From Candidatus Colimorpha onthohippi (GTDB taxonomy: Bacteria > Bacteroidota > Bacteroidia > Bacteroidales > P3): a stretch of DNA of 14,953 nt. Both the position numbers and the translations under genes were made by a program. Below the pieces are notes generated by a model. That model did no database searches and had not been told where the DNA came from. It saw only the letters and a list, made by a program, of their open reading frames with translations. Location: the NCBI GenBank assembly GCA_018064565.1, contig JAGHVA010000164.1:1-14953 (forward strand). Direction: 5' to 3'. Positions 7,393 to 14,952 of the stretch are shown piece by piece; the stretch's first letter is position 1; the number at the start of each line of letters is the position of its first letter.

Positions 7393-7968
7393 ATGGACAA
7401 AAAAACACTAATCAAACAAATATCGCACTGTACACAATGCACACAAGAAGAGTGGCAGGAATGCGCAGAAGTTGCAAAAAAATATCCCTATTGCGCAGTC
7501 GTGCAGATGTTGTCGGTTGTAGGAGAGAAAGCATGGCGTCCGTATGACATGAGTCGTGAACGGTTGCCTAAAGCTGAGATGTATGTCCCCGACACAACAA
7601 AATTGCGGAATATAGTTATGCAGGCCACGGCGATAGACCCAACGGAAATAGATATCATAGAAGAGATCAACGCATATCAAGCAGTATCGTTCAAAACCGC
7701 TCCCAAGAGTGTATTGCTTACTAATTTCTTAGAAAACGAAGCTTGTGAAAACGACTGCTATGAAAACTCCGAGACAAGAAGCGTTGACGAACTGGGCAAA
7801 AAAAGCATTGAAGTCAACAGTACGTTAATTACTGAAACTATGGCTGTTATATATGAACAGCAAGGCAAAAATGCACAAGCAATAGATATCTATGAAAAAT
7901 TAATGGTGCTATATCCCGAAAAAAGAAGTACCTTTGCAGAACGAATAGCACTGCTAAAAAGCATGTAA
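7393..7968 (+). CDS. Small TPR-like protein upstream of secG
   Basis: This 191-aa protein has no signal peptide and no membrane segment and is probably cytoplasmic. The N-terminal block AEVAKKYPYCAVVQML resembles the opening helix pair (x-YPYF-x-x-A-x-x-L) of a widespread Bacteroidetes family found next to secG. The C-terminal part (about 140-185) has one tetratricopeptide-like unit, ITETMAVIYEQQGKNAQAID followed by IYEKLMVLYPEK. Family members have no firmly established function; TPR units usually mediate protein contacts. A linker (about 85-140) is acidic and low in structure. The N-terminus is unusually rich in Cys (13, 16, 24 and 33, including a CxxC). It starts 35 bases after a good -7 box and is followed by secG after 94 bases, so the two may be co-transcribed. 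Confidence 0.8.
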   Translation: MDKKTLIKQISHCTQCTQEEWQECAEVAKKYPYCAVVQMLSVVGEKAWRPYDMSRERLPKAEMYVPDTTKLRNIVMQATAIDPTEIDIIEEINAYQAVSFKTAPKSVLLTNFLENEACENDCYENSETRSVDELGKKSIEVNSTLITETMAVIYEQQGKNAQAIDIYEKLMVLYPEKRSTFAERIALLKSM

Positions 7969-8062
7969 CATCGTATGTGTGTGTCTAATGCACATGTAAT
8001 TGCGCTATCCGAAAACATTACGGAAACAAAATAATAATCACTAATCTCAAATCACAATCTCA

Positions 8063-8407
8063 ATGTATTCATTTATTGTTATCCTGATTCTCATTGTATG
8101 CGTATTATTAGCCTTAGTGGTATTGGTACAAAATTCAAAAGGAGGCGGATTGGCCGCAAATTTCTCAGCACCAAACCAGATAATGGGTGTCCGTCGCACT
8201 GCTGATTTCTTGGAGAAAGCCACATGGTGGTTGGCGATATTGCTGGTAGTGTTCAGTTTAGCTGCTACCATCACAATTCCTCGCAACGAGGCAGAGGAGT
8301 CCTTGGAGAACACCGTTCATGTGGAGACCCCCGTACAAGCGAGCCAAGCCGCTCCAGCCACCGCTGCTCCAGCGGAGGCAACTGCTCCAGTTAATCCAGG
8401 CGAATAA
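8063..8407 (+). CDS. secG: Preprotein translocase subunit SecG
   Basis: SecG is the small accessory subunit of the SecYEG channel in the inner membrane and helps SecA drive export. The 114-aa protein has two membrane helices (about 3-22 and 53-74). Between them lies the conserved cytoplasmic loop VQNSKGGGLAANFSAPNQIMG, followed by RTADFLEKATWWLA, both diagnostic. The C-terminal tail (about 85-114) is rich in Ala, Pro and Thr and looks disordered, as in other Bacteroidetes. No Shine-Dalgarno is visible before the ATG. A strong terminator follows 26 bases after the stop. Confidence 0.95.
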   Translation: MYSFIVILILIVCVLLALVVLVQNSKGGGLAANFSAPNQIMGVRRTADFLEKATWWLAILLVVFSLAATITIPRNEAEESLENTVHVETPVQASQAAPATAAPAEATAPVNPGE

Positions 8408-8433
8408 AGCAAAGTATATCAAGTCTAACATAG

Positions 8434-8470
8434 CAAAGGAGGTTTGTCTAACAATGACAAACCTCCTTTG
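8434..8470 (+). terminator. Strong hairpin terminator after secG
   Basis: A perfect 15-bp stem (8434-8448 with 8456-8470, arms CAAAGGAGGTTTGTC and its complement) encloses a 7-base loop. Only a short T-rich tail follows, but the stem is long and GC-containing, and its place just after secG and 21 bases before the helicase ATG suits a terminator. Confidence 0.75.
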
Positions 8471-8491
8471 TCGTAATCACGAAAGGTTGCA

Positions 8492-9934
8492 ATGGATTTT
8501 GATAACCTCCAAAAGTGTGTGGCACAACTGATTTTTTCGCATTTCAGTCACCCACCTACCCAAGGGCAGCAAATAGCGTGTCAAACACTGATTCAATTTC
8601 TATATGACACCGATAGCTCCAGTACTGCCCTACTACGAGGGTATGCTGGCACAGGCAAAACCACATTGGTAAGTGCTATTATCCAAACAGCACCACAACT
8701 AAACCTAAAAACAATACTGATGGCTCCCACTGGACGTGCCGCCAAGGTGCTGTCGAACTATTCTGGCAAAACTGCATATACCATACATAAGAAGATCTAC
8801 ACCTCCTCAACTGATAACAACGGCAGAATAAAAACTGTTCGTGCGCCAAACAAACACAGCCATACGCTCTTTATCATCGACGAGGCATCCATGATCGACA
8901 ACACCCCGCTTTATTATCCAGGACAAAAAAGCCTGCTTTTAGACCTGATAGATTATGTGCGCAGCGGCAACCAATGTCGGATGCTACTGATAGGCGACAC
9001 CGCTCAGTTGCCACCTGTAGGCACTGAGCAAAGCGATGCGTTAGATGCCGACTACCTGACAGCCGAAGGCAACTTGAAGATATTTGAGACAGAACTAACA
9101 GAGGTAGTGCGTCAAGAGTTGGCAAGTGGCATCTTGGCTAATGCTACACATCTACGGAGACAGATAACAAACATTTGGGACACGGCGCCCATCCAGTTGC
9201 CGTTATTCCAAATTAACGGACATAACGACATACTTCGGCTAACAGGAGAAGACTTGGAAGAGACTCTGCATCGGGAATATGACGAACATGGGGAGGAAGA
9301 TGTGGTTGTAATCTGTCGGTCCAACAAACGGGCAAACCTATATAATGAGGCGATCCGAAACAGAGTACTTTATAGAGACAACGAAATAGGAGCAGGCGAT
9401 TTGCTAATGGTAGTAAAAAACAACTACTATTGGAGTGAAGAGACCTCAGGAATAGGGTTTATTGCCAATGGTGATATTGCGGAGGTGCTGAGCGTAAGAG
9501 GAGAGCAGGAGTTGTATGGACACCGATTTGCAGATGCCTCGCTACGATTCATCGACTACCCCGATGCACCAACATTAGAATGCAAACTGCTACTCACCAC
9601 ACTACACAGCGAAGGGGCATCACTAACCGATGCCGAAAATCAACAATTATTCAATGCCGTCATGGAAGACTATGCCGACCTTCCCACAAAAGCCGATCGG
9701 ATGCGAGCCATCAAAAAAGACCCATATTACAACACCCTACAAGTAAAATTCGCATACGCATTAACCTGTCATAAAACACAAGGCGGACAATGGAACACCG
9801 TAATCGTAGAACAAGGATACATCACCGAAGACCAGATGAACAAATCCTACCTGCGATGGCTATATACCGCCATCACACGAGCCACCCAACGAGTGTATCT
9901 ACTGAATTTTCAGGAACATTTTTTCGAACAATAG
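8492..9934 (+). CDS. RecD/Dda-like SF1 DNA helicase (AAA family ATPase)
   Basis: This 480-aa protein is a superfamily 1B helicase of the stand-alone RecD-like type common in Bacteroidetes, often named ATP-dependent exonuclease alpha subunit-like. Helicase motifs appear in order: Walker A GYAGTGKT (50-57), motif Ia APTGRAAKVL (78-87), TIHK (97-100), Walker B LFIIDEASM (126-134), motif III LIGDTAQLPPVG (166-177), a motif IV-like RSNKRANLYNEAIR, and the UvrD_C_2 region ALTCHKTQGGQW (423-434) with YTAITRA (458-464). It should move 5'->3' on single-stranded DNA and act in repair or replication. No RecB or RecC gene is nearby, and it lacks the N-terminal domain of true RecD. The ATG at 8492 has no Shine-Dalgarno. 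No promoter was recognised between the secG terminator and this start. Confidence 0.9.
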   Translation: MDFDNLQKCVAQLIFSHFSHPPTQGQQIACQTLIQFLYDTDSSSTALLRGYAGTGKTTLVSAIIQTAPQLNLKTILMAPTGRAAKVLSNYSGKTAYTIHKKIYTSSTDNNGRIKTVRAPNKHSHTLFIIDEASMIDNTPLYYPGQKSLLLDLIDYVRSGNQCRMLLIGDTAQLPPVGTEQSDALDADYLTAEGNLKIFETELTEVVRQELASGILANATHLRRQITNIWDTAPIQLPLFQINGHNDILRLTGEDLEETLHREYDEHGEEDVVVICRSNKRANLYNEAIRNRVLYRDNEIGAGDLLMVVKNNYYWSEETSGIGFIANGDIAEVLSVRGEQELYGHRFADASLRFIDYPDAPTLECKLLLTTLHSEGASLTDAENQQLFNAVMEDYADLPTKADRMRAIKKDPYYNTLQVKFAYALTCHKTQGGQWNTVIVEQGYITEDQMNKSYLRWLYTAITRATQRVYLLNFQEHFFEQ

Positions 9935-10009
9935 ATTTTACAATCCTACTACCCACGCAAAAAAGGGGAATAGTTGATTTATTGCTATAACAACGAGATT
10001 CAAACCAGT

Positions 10010-10033
10010 GGTTTCATAAATGTCAATGGAACC
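10010..10033 (+). terminator. Hairpin at convergent helicase/acyltransferase ends
   Basis: GGTTTCAT (10010-10017) pairs with ATGGAACC (10026-10033) with one wobble, and the + strand continues into CAATTATTTTTTT. This fits a terminator for the helicase gene. It overlaps the last codons of the convergent acyltransferase gene. Confidence 0.5.
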
Positions 10034-11039
10034 CAATTATTTTTTTACAATTAAATAATTTTGTGGCAACAAAAACACCAATGGTGCAAATAAACAAAAC
10101 CATGAAAGAGACCAAAATTGGATATACCGCACACTGAACCATTGAACTACACTGCTCATTAAACCTAAGTACATACACATATATAGGGGTAATCAGGATC
10201 ATGTGACTCAAATATATTGTATAAGAACTGCGACTAATATAGATAATACCTTCGCTATATCGTTTTGGAATAGATATTTGACTAAGCAGAACAAACAAAG
10301 CACCACATGCTACATATAGAGAAACCGATGTATAACTTGGAATAAATATCTTATACATCGTGCTTATTAAAAATAATAACACGAATATCCACTTAGGCAA
10401 TCCATTTAATACATTCTCGATAGATAAATAATACCCTAACAGATAGAACAATAAGTATGGCAACAATTTAGAAAAATACTGTGTTAGATAGACTTGAGGG
10501 AACAAATCTTTTATCACCGAAACAACTAACAAGCCAATTATCACTCCCAACAATTCTTTTTTAGTTATTGTAGCTATTGCCCTTTGTAAAAATGGGGTAA
10601 GTAAATACAAAACAATAATCATCTGGACATACCAATAAGCCATATTTACACCATTTTCAAACATCTTGGGGAAGAAACAGACAATCGCATCAATCACACT
10701 ATTGACATCAGAGTATTTCCCTATGCAACAACTGATAATATAAACAATCGCAGCCCATAACAAGAATGGTATCAACAACCTTGAAAATACCTTTTTATAG
10801 TATTTACCTATCGACATATCCTTAAATGACAGTTGTAATGCTCCTGATATCATAACAAACAAAGGAACACCCAGTCGAAAAAATGCCACATATGCATTTT
10901 GGATATATGGAAATCTGTCACCAATTTTTGATAATGACCATGTATGAACAGTTATTATCATAAGTAATGCAAAGCATCTAATTATGTCCAATCCAATATT
11001 TCGCTGGCTTTTTACGATTTCTGGCGTACTATAATTCAT
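10023..11039 (-). CDS. Membrane acyltransferase, Acyl_transf_3 (OafA/WecH-like)
   Basis: This 338-aa integral membrane protein has about ten hydrophobic helices and fits the acyltransferase-3 family, which transfers acetyl or other acyl groups onto polysaccharides, LPS or related surface molecules. The family signature is at the N-terminus: R13-x4-D18-x2-R21, then the catalytic-type His32 in IITVHTW, and Arg55 in RLGVPLFVMISG. The last helices end with a short basic tail. It is the last gene of the minus-strand glycan locus, starting 44 bases after the helical-gene remnant. It looks clearly more AT-rich than the helicase gene beside it, which suggests lateral transfer as for many glycan genes. 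The acyl donor and target cannot be read from the sequence. It could modify the glycan built by this locus. Confidence 0.88.
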   Translation of the reverse strand: MNYSTPEIVKSQRNIGLDIIRCFALLMIITVHTWSLSKIGDRFPYIQNAYVAFFRLGVPLFVMISGALQLSFKDMSIGKYYKKVFSRLLIPFLLWAAIVYIISCCIGKYSDVNSVIDAIVCFFPKMFENGVNMAYWYVQMIIVLYLLTPFLQRAIATITKKELLGVIIGLLVVSVIKDLFPQVYLTQYFSKLLPYLLFYLLGYYLSIENVLNGLPKWIFVLLFLISTMYKIFIPSYTSVSLYVACGALFVLLSQISIPKRYSEGIIYISRSSYTIYLSHMILITPIYVYVLRFNEQCSSMVQCAVYPILVSFMVLFICTIGVFVATKLFNCKKIIGFH

Positions 11040-11083
11040 GCTAATTATATTTATATAAAACTATTTTTCAACACCTAATTAAC

Positions 11084-11312
11084 TCACTTTGAATGTTCTT
11101 CATTCTTTTCCTTGAGGTATTGATAGATAAATGAGTCAAAATATTTTTGCAGCCACTCTCCATCCACAGGATATATTTGGTCGCCCAAATAATAATCTGC
11201 CACAAATTCGTACAAACGTGTCAGTTCTGCCAGGCTATGTTTACCAATCTGTGCATCGATTGTCAAGCTAATCAATTCCAATGCACGATACACTGCGTTG
11301 ACACAATGTTCT
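11084..11312 (-). pseudogene. 5'-truncated second copy (A) of helical-protein gene
   Basis: This fragment matches the C-terminal part of the intact gene at 12311-12652. From HCVNAVYRALELISL to the YLKEK near the end, 60 of 63 aligned residues from Val-Tyr-Arg onward are identical (A/T, E/A and K/R differ). The match stops abruptly near 11309-11312, and upstream the frame meets a stop (TAA) after about 12 unrelated codons. The first ~48 residues of the family are missing. A GTG could start a 69-residue product, but no complete protein is possible. The tail differs, ending in NEEHSK. DNA identity to the other copy is only about 85% (about 30 differences in 203 bases by eye, mostly silent), so the copies diverged under selection before this one was cut. 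The break lies about 11 bases from the GT2 stop. Confidence 0.75.
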
Positions 11313-11322
11313 ATAAACAGAA

Positions 11323-12225
11323 CTAAAAATTAAGCAATCCTTTAGTGACGTTATATCGGAATCTGATAAGTTTGTTACCTTTAGCGACCTGTAACGTAAA
11401 AGCAAAACGCAACCATAACACAATAGTACCTACCCATTTTACTACTTCCTTACATATACGGACAAGAAACTTTCGGTTACTTATAGTAAGAGTGCGTTGC
11501 CGCTCGCTGCGTCCTATGGAGAGTGTAAGACGATCAAAATAATCCATCGTTAGTTTTTTCTCAGGGATGATATGATATAGGATAGCCGTAGGCAAGTAAT
11601 AAAAACGCACATTAATCGACTTCATCTTATCAAACAGGTCTTTCTCCTCCGCACACATCAAACTGTCACCTTTGCGTCCCAACTCTACGTTAAAGAGCCC
11701 AATTTTGTCAAACACACGTTTGCGATAGCCCGCATTGCCGCCGCCAGGGTATCTTTCCCCAGGGAATTCACGCTCCACATCTCCAAGCGACATGAATCCT
11801 GTCACCAAAGTCTTGGTATAGAGACTAAACCATTTTGGTTCTTCTGTTTCATACTGCGGAATGATGGGACCTCCTGCTGCATCTATATCGGGATGCGAAT
11901 CAAAGAAAGAGGCGTATGTCTGAAGATACTCTGGATTTACGAGTGCATCGTCATCCACGTACACCAAAATATCCCCCTTGCTTTCAAGGATACCACGGTT
12001 GCGTGCATAAGAAAGGCCCTGATTTGTCTCTATGAAATATCGAAATTGAACCAATGGGAAATCGGCCACAAAACGGTCGCATTCCTCATGTGTACGATCC
12101 GTGCAGTTGTTATCCACCAGTACGATTTCATACTCTTTTTGAGCAAGCGTTCCTTCTGCAATACTTTTTAGAACATTATAGATATATTTATCCCGATTAT
12201 AGGTGCATATTATTACTGAAATCAT
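11323..12225 (-). CDS. Family 2 glycosyltransferase
   Basis: This is a 300-aa GT-A fold enzyme that moves a sugar from a nucleotide-sugar to a growing surface glycan at the inner face of the membrane. Diagnostic parts are the N-terminal strand ISVIICTYNRDKYI, VLVDNNCTD (35-43), TNQGLSYARNRG (67-78) and the metal/nucleotide-binding DDD (91-93) in VYVDDDALV. Farther on come AGGPIIPQY, the GGGNAGYRK loop and the acidic catalytic-type block CAEEKDLFDKM. A hydrophobic, basic C-terminal segment may hold it at the membrane. The ATG at 12225 gives the usual family start M-I-S-V-I-I. An in-frame TTG at 12261 would add 12 odd residues and is not preferred. Donor sugar is unknown; GDP-fucose from gmd-fcl is possible but fucosyltransferases usually belong to other families. 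It is flanked by the two copies of the helical-protein gene. Confidence 0.9.
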   Translation of the reverse strand: MISVIICTYNRDKYIYNVLKSIAEGTLAQKEYEIVLVDNNCTDRTHEECDRFVADFPLVQFRYFIETNQGLSYARNRGILESKGDILVYVDDDALVNPEYLQTYASFFDSHPDIDAAGGPIIPQYETEEPKWFSLYTKTLVTGFMSLGDVEREFPGERYPGGGNAGYRKRVFDKIGLFNVELGRKGDSLMCAEEKDLFDKMKSINVRFYYLPTAILYHIIPEKKLTMDYFDRLTLSIGRSERQRTLTISNRKFLVRICKEVVKWVGTIVLWLRFAFTLQVAKGNKLIRFRYNVTKGLLNF

Positions 12226-12310
12226 GATAAAAAAATATATGTAAATTTGATTCTTTTTCAATCAATGCAATGTGAAGCATAAGCATATATAAAGTTTACC
12301 CACACAAACA

Positions 12311-12652
12311 TTAAAGAGCCTTTTCCTTGAGATATTGATAGATAAACGAGTCGAAATAGCGTTGCAGCCACGCACCATCCACTGGGTAAATTTGGTCTCC
12401 CAAATAATAATCAGCCACGAACTCGTATAGTCGCGTCAGCTCAGTTAGGCTATGTTTTCCAATCTGCGCATCGATAGTCAGGCTAATCAATTCCAACGCA
12501 CGATACACTGCATTGACGCAATGGTCTTGTGCCCCCTTCGCCTTCCAACGGTTAGCCCTCGATATCTCACTGCCGATATTTACCATTTGAGTAGCCAACG
12601 AGAGTTCCGCCCATTTCCCAGCAGCAAGATCTTTATGCTGATACTCACTCAT
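12311..12652 (-). CDS. Uncharacterised small helical protein (copy B), coupled to DUF5674
   Basis: This 113-aa protein opens with MSEYQHKDLAAGKWAELSLA, which I recognise as the start of a widespread but uncharacterised bacterial family. It has no signal peptide, no membrane segment and no obvious catalytic motif. It looks almost wholly alpha-helical, perhaps four helices: about 14-36, 40-64, 67-85 and 93-112, with conserved NIGSEISRANRW, VYRALELISLTI and FVADYYLGDQIY. Its ATG overlaps the stop of the DUF5674 fragment (ATGA), so the two were translated as a pair. It lacks the R-x(4-6)-H motif of HEPN RNases and is not the 23S rRNA intervening-sequence four-helix protein. It may be a partner or regulator of DUF5674; a toxin-antitoxin-like or nucleic-acid-linked role is only a guess. 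A 5'-truncated paralogue lies 1 kb downstream, past the GT2 gene. Confidence 0.75.
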   Translation of the reverse strand: MSEYQHKDLAAGKWAELSLATQMVNIGSEISRANRWKAKGAQDHCVNAVYRALELISLTIDAQIGKHSLTELTRLYEFVADYYLGDQIYPVDGAWLQRYFDSFIYQYLKEKAL

Positions 12653-12870
12653 TGAATTAATGATTTAACAATTTCAATAATAGTGTTCTGTTTTTCAATG
12701 CTATCCACACCGCGGGTTCTATTACCATGGCATGGGCGAATATTGATTATTGAGTCAAATTCAATAAGTTCATCACCTTTTAACTGCGGATAAATATTAA
12801 TGCCCCATAAATCCACCTGTTGAGAACCCCGTTCCAACAAAACTCTCTCAAGATCTGCATGTAATCCTAT
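12649..12870 (-). pseudogene. 5'-truncated DUF5674 family gene
   Basis: The frame reads I-G-L-H-A-D-L-E-R-V-L-L-E-R-G-S and then VDLWGINIYPQLKGDEL, IEFDSIINIRPCHGNRTRGV and IIEIVKSLIQ, a good match by memory to the C-terminal ~70 residues of DUF5674 proteins, which are normally about 110 aa. A TAA stop at 12871-12873 comes just before the first family-like residue, and the N-terminal ~40 residues are absent from the 52 bases left before the fcl stop. The nearest start is a TTG at 12840, giving 63 residues. Either it is a dead remnant or a shortened domain is still made. Its stop overlaps the ATG of copy B. DUF5674 has no known function. Confidence 0.7.
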
Positions 12871-12922
12871 TTAGTGAAGTTTGTTTTGTTTCGTTGGGCA
12901 TGTTTATCTTTATATAATACCA

Positions 12923-13867
12923 CTATCGTTCCATTCGAATTGGATTTGTCAAAAAATCCTCATAACTTAAACGAATGCCATCTATTAATTCAGTTTTGTA
13001 TGTCCAACCCATTGAAGCGGCTTTGCTTACATCCAATAATTTTCGTGGTGTACCATTGGGTTTTGATATATCCCACTTAATATTCCCAGTATAGCCTATC
13101 ACCTTTGCTACAAGTTCCGTGAGTTGCTTGATTGATATTTCCTTGCCTGTTCCTGCATTAACGGTTTCGTTTCCACTATAGTTATTCATAAGAAAAACGC
13201 ATAGGTTAGCAAGATCATCCACATACAAGAACTCGCGTAAAGGTGTACCATCACCCCAACATGTTACTTCACTAAAGTTATTTACTTTTGCTTCATGAAA
13301 TCGACGGATTAGAGCAGGAAGCACATGGCTGTGTTCGGGATGATAGTTATCATTAGGACCATATAGATTTGTCGGCATTACGCTAATATAATCAGTTCCA
13401 TATTGCCGATTCAAAAACTCACAATATTTCAATCCACTTATTTTTGCCAAAGCATAAGCCTCGTTGGTTTTCTCTAATTCACCTGTCAACAAACAAGACT
13501 CTGTCATTGGTTGAGGAGCAAGACGGGGATATATACATGAAGAACCTAAAAACTCTAGTTTTTTGCACCCGTTTTTCCATGCAGAGTGTACTACATTCAT
13601 TTCCAAAATCATGTTGTCGTACATGAAATCAGCAAGCGCATTTTGGTTTGCAACAATACCGCCCACTTTTGCAGCCGCCAGAAATACATATTCGGGTTTC
13701 TCCTTTTCAAAGAATTCTTCGGCTTGAGTCTGCCTACACAAATCCAGTTCAGCGTGTGTACGAGTTATAATATTTGTATATCCTTGGCGAATGAGTTCTC
13801 TTACAATAGCAGAGCCAACCATCCCCCGATGACCTGCAACAAATATTTTTGAATCTTTATTCATCAT
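12923..13867 (-). CDS. fcl: GDP-L-fucose synthase
   Basis: This NADPH-dependent epimerase/reductase turns GDP-4-keto-6-deoxy-D-mannose into GDP-L-fucose, the second step of the pathway begun by gmd. The 314-aa protein is a short-chain dehydrogenase-type fold with nucleotide loop GHRGMVG (12-18), AAKVGGI (65-71), catalytic Ser in GSSCIYP (108-114), Tyr138-x3-Lys142 in AYALAKISG, and the epimerase His181 in PEHSHVLPALI. All catalytic residues are present and length is normal. It overlaps gmd by four bases (ATGA), a tight translational pair. A second ATG follows at once; which Met is used does not matter for function. It is followed after 52 bases by the broken DUF5674 gene. The product feeds fucosylation of capsule, O-antigen or surface glycoproteins. 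Confidence 0.96.
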   Translation of the reverse strand: MMNKDSKIFVAGHRGMVGSAIVRELIRQGYTNIITRTHAELDLCRQTQAEEFFEKEKPEYVFLAAAKVGGIVANQNALADFMYDNMILEMNVVHSAWKNGCKKLEFLGSSCIYPRLAPQPMTESCLLTGELEKTNEAYALAKISGLKYCEFLNRQYGTDYISVMPTNLYGPNDNYHPEHSHVLPALIRRFHEAKVNNFSEVTCWGDGTPLREFLYVDDLANLCVFLMNNYSGNETVNAGTGKEISIKQLTELVAKVIGYTGNIKWDISKPNGTPRKLLDVSKAASMGWTYKTELIDGIRLSYEDFLTNPIRMER

Positions 13868-14952
13868 TTTACAATTCCTTTTTCTAAGTACTCTGCAAGA
13901 TTTGTCCTTACTTTTGCCGCTGCACTCTCAGCTGCCACCTTTTCCATATCAGCCTTTACCATTAACTTTACCAGTTGTTCAAAGGTTGTCTTTTGTGGAT
14001 CCCATCCCAAAATAGCACGAGCCTTAGTCGGGTCGCCCCAAAGATTCACTACGTCTGTTGGGCGATAAAAATCTGGGCTAACCTCGACTAACACGCGCCC
14101 TGTCGCTTTCTCGATACCTTTTTCTTCAACACCTTCACCAATAAACTCAAGTTCAATGCCTACCTCCTTGAAGGCAAGGCGACAAAAATCGCGCACCGAA
14201 TGTTGAACACCTGTGGCTATCACAAAATCATCAGGCTCTTTGTTTTGCAGAATTAGCCACATGCACTCTACATAATCCTTGGCATAGCCCCAATCACGTA
14301 ATGACGACAAGTTACCTAATAGTAGTTTGTCCTGCTTTCCTTGCTTGATGCGGGCTGCAGCCAACGTAATTTTTCTCGTTACAAAAGTCTCACCTCTACG
14401 CTCACTTTCATGGTTGAATAAGATGCCATTGCAGCAAAACATATTGTATGCTTCCCTATATTCCTTTATTATCCAAAATCCATACAATTTCGCCACTGCG
14501 TATGGGCTATAGGGGTGGAATGGTGTGTTCTCGTTTTGAGGCACCTCCTCCACCTTACCATACAATTCAGACGTGGAAGCCTGATAAATGCGACAGGTCT
14601 GATCAATTCCACATTGACGCACTGCCTCCAATATGCGCAAAGTCCCCACTGCATCTACATCTGCCGTGTATTCTGGTGCATCAAAACTCACTTGTACATG
14701 GCTTTGTGCTGCCAAATTGTATATTTCATCGGGCTTAACCTTATTCATAATTTGTACCAAGCACATTGAGTCACCCATATCGCCATAATGCAGATGGAAT
14801 CGGGCATGCCCTTCCAAATGCGAAATTCGCTCACGATAATCGACAGAAGATCTCCGAATTATGCCATGAACGTCATATCCTTTTTCCAAAAGAAACTCAG
14901 CAAGGTATGAGCCATCCTGACCTGTAACACCTGTTATTAATGCAGTCTTCAT
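13864..14952 (-). CDS. gmd: GDP-mannose 4,6-dehydratase
   Basis: Gmd removes water from GDP-D-mannose with an NADP cofactor to give GDP-4-keto-6-deoxy-D-mannose, the first step to GDP-L-fucose (and GDP-rhamnose or perosamine elsewhere). The 362-aa protein starts MKTALITGVTGQDGSYLAEF with the NADP loop at 8-14. It also has RRSS (33-36), NLAAQSHVQVSF (79-90), catalytic Thr127-Ser-Glu129 in STSELYG, and Tyr151-x3-Lys155 in YSPYAVAKLYGF. The conserved NHESERRGETFVTRKIT block follows. The gene is complete: its ATG ends one base before the window edge, so the promoter and any upstream genes lie outside. It is coupled to fcl by a four-base overlap. Confidence 0.97.
   Translation of the reverse strand: MKTALITGVTGQDGSYLAEFLLEKGYDVHGIIRRSSVDYRERISHLEGHARFHLHYGDMGDSMCLVQIMNKVKPDEIYNLAAQSHVQVSFDAPEYTADVDAVGTLRILEAVRQCGIDQTCRIYQASTSELYGKVEEVPQNENTPFHPYSPYAVAKLYGFWIIKEYREAYNMFCCNGILFNHESERRGETFVTRKITLAAARIKQGKQDKLLLGNLSSLRDWGYAKDYVECMWLILQNKEPDDFVIATGVQHSVRDFCRLAFKEVGIELEFIGEGVEEKGIEKATGRVLVEVSPDFYRPTDVVNLWGDPTKARAILGWDPQKTTFEQLVKLMVKADMEKVAAESAAAKVRTNLAEYLEKGIVK

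Noticed and set aside
7980..8062. Imperfect hairpins (ATGTG/CACAT and TCCG/CGGA) between the TPR gene and secG.
   Set aside because: Stems are only 4-6 bp with no T-run; not enough for a terminator or regulator call.
12226..12261. TTG start that would lengthen the glycosyltransferase by 12 residues.
   Set aside because: The ATG at 12225 gives the standard M-I-S-V-I-I family start; the extension is low-complexity and AT-rich.
12311..12652. Possible HEPN RNase toxin or 23S rRNA intervening-sequence four-helix protein.
   Set aside because: No R-x(4-6)-H motif, and the sequence does not resemble the intervening-sequence protein (no characteristic opening E-x-L-x-V-W/Y-x-x-A). Kept as an unknown helical family.
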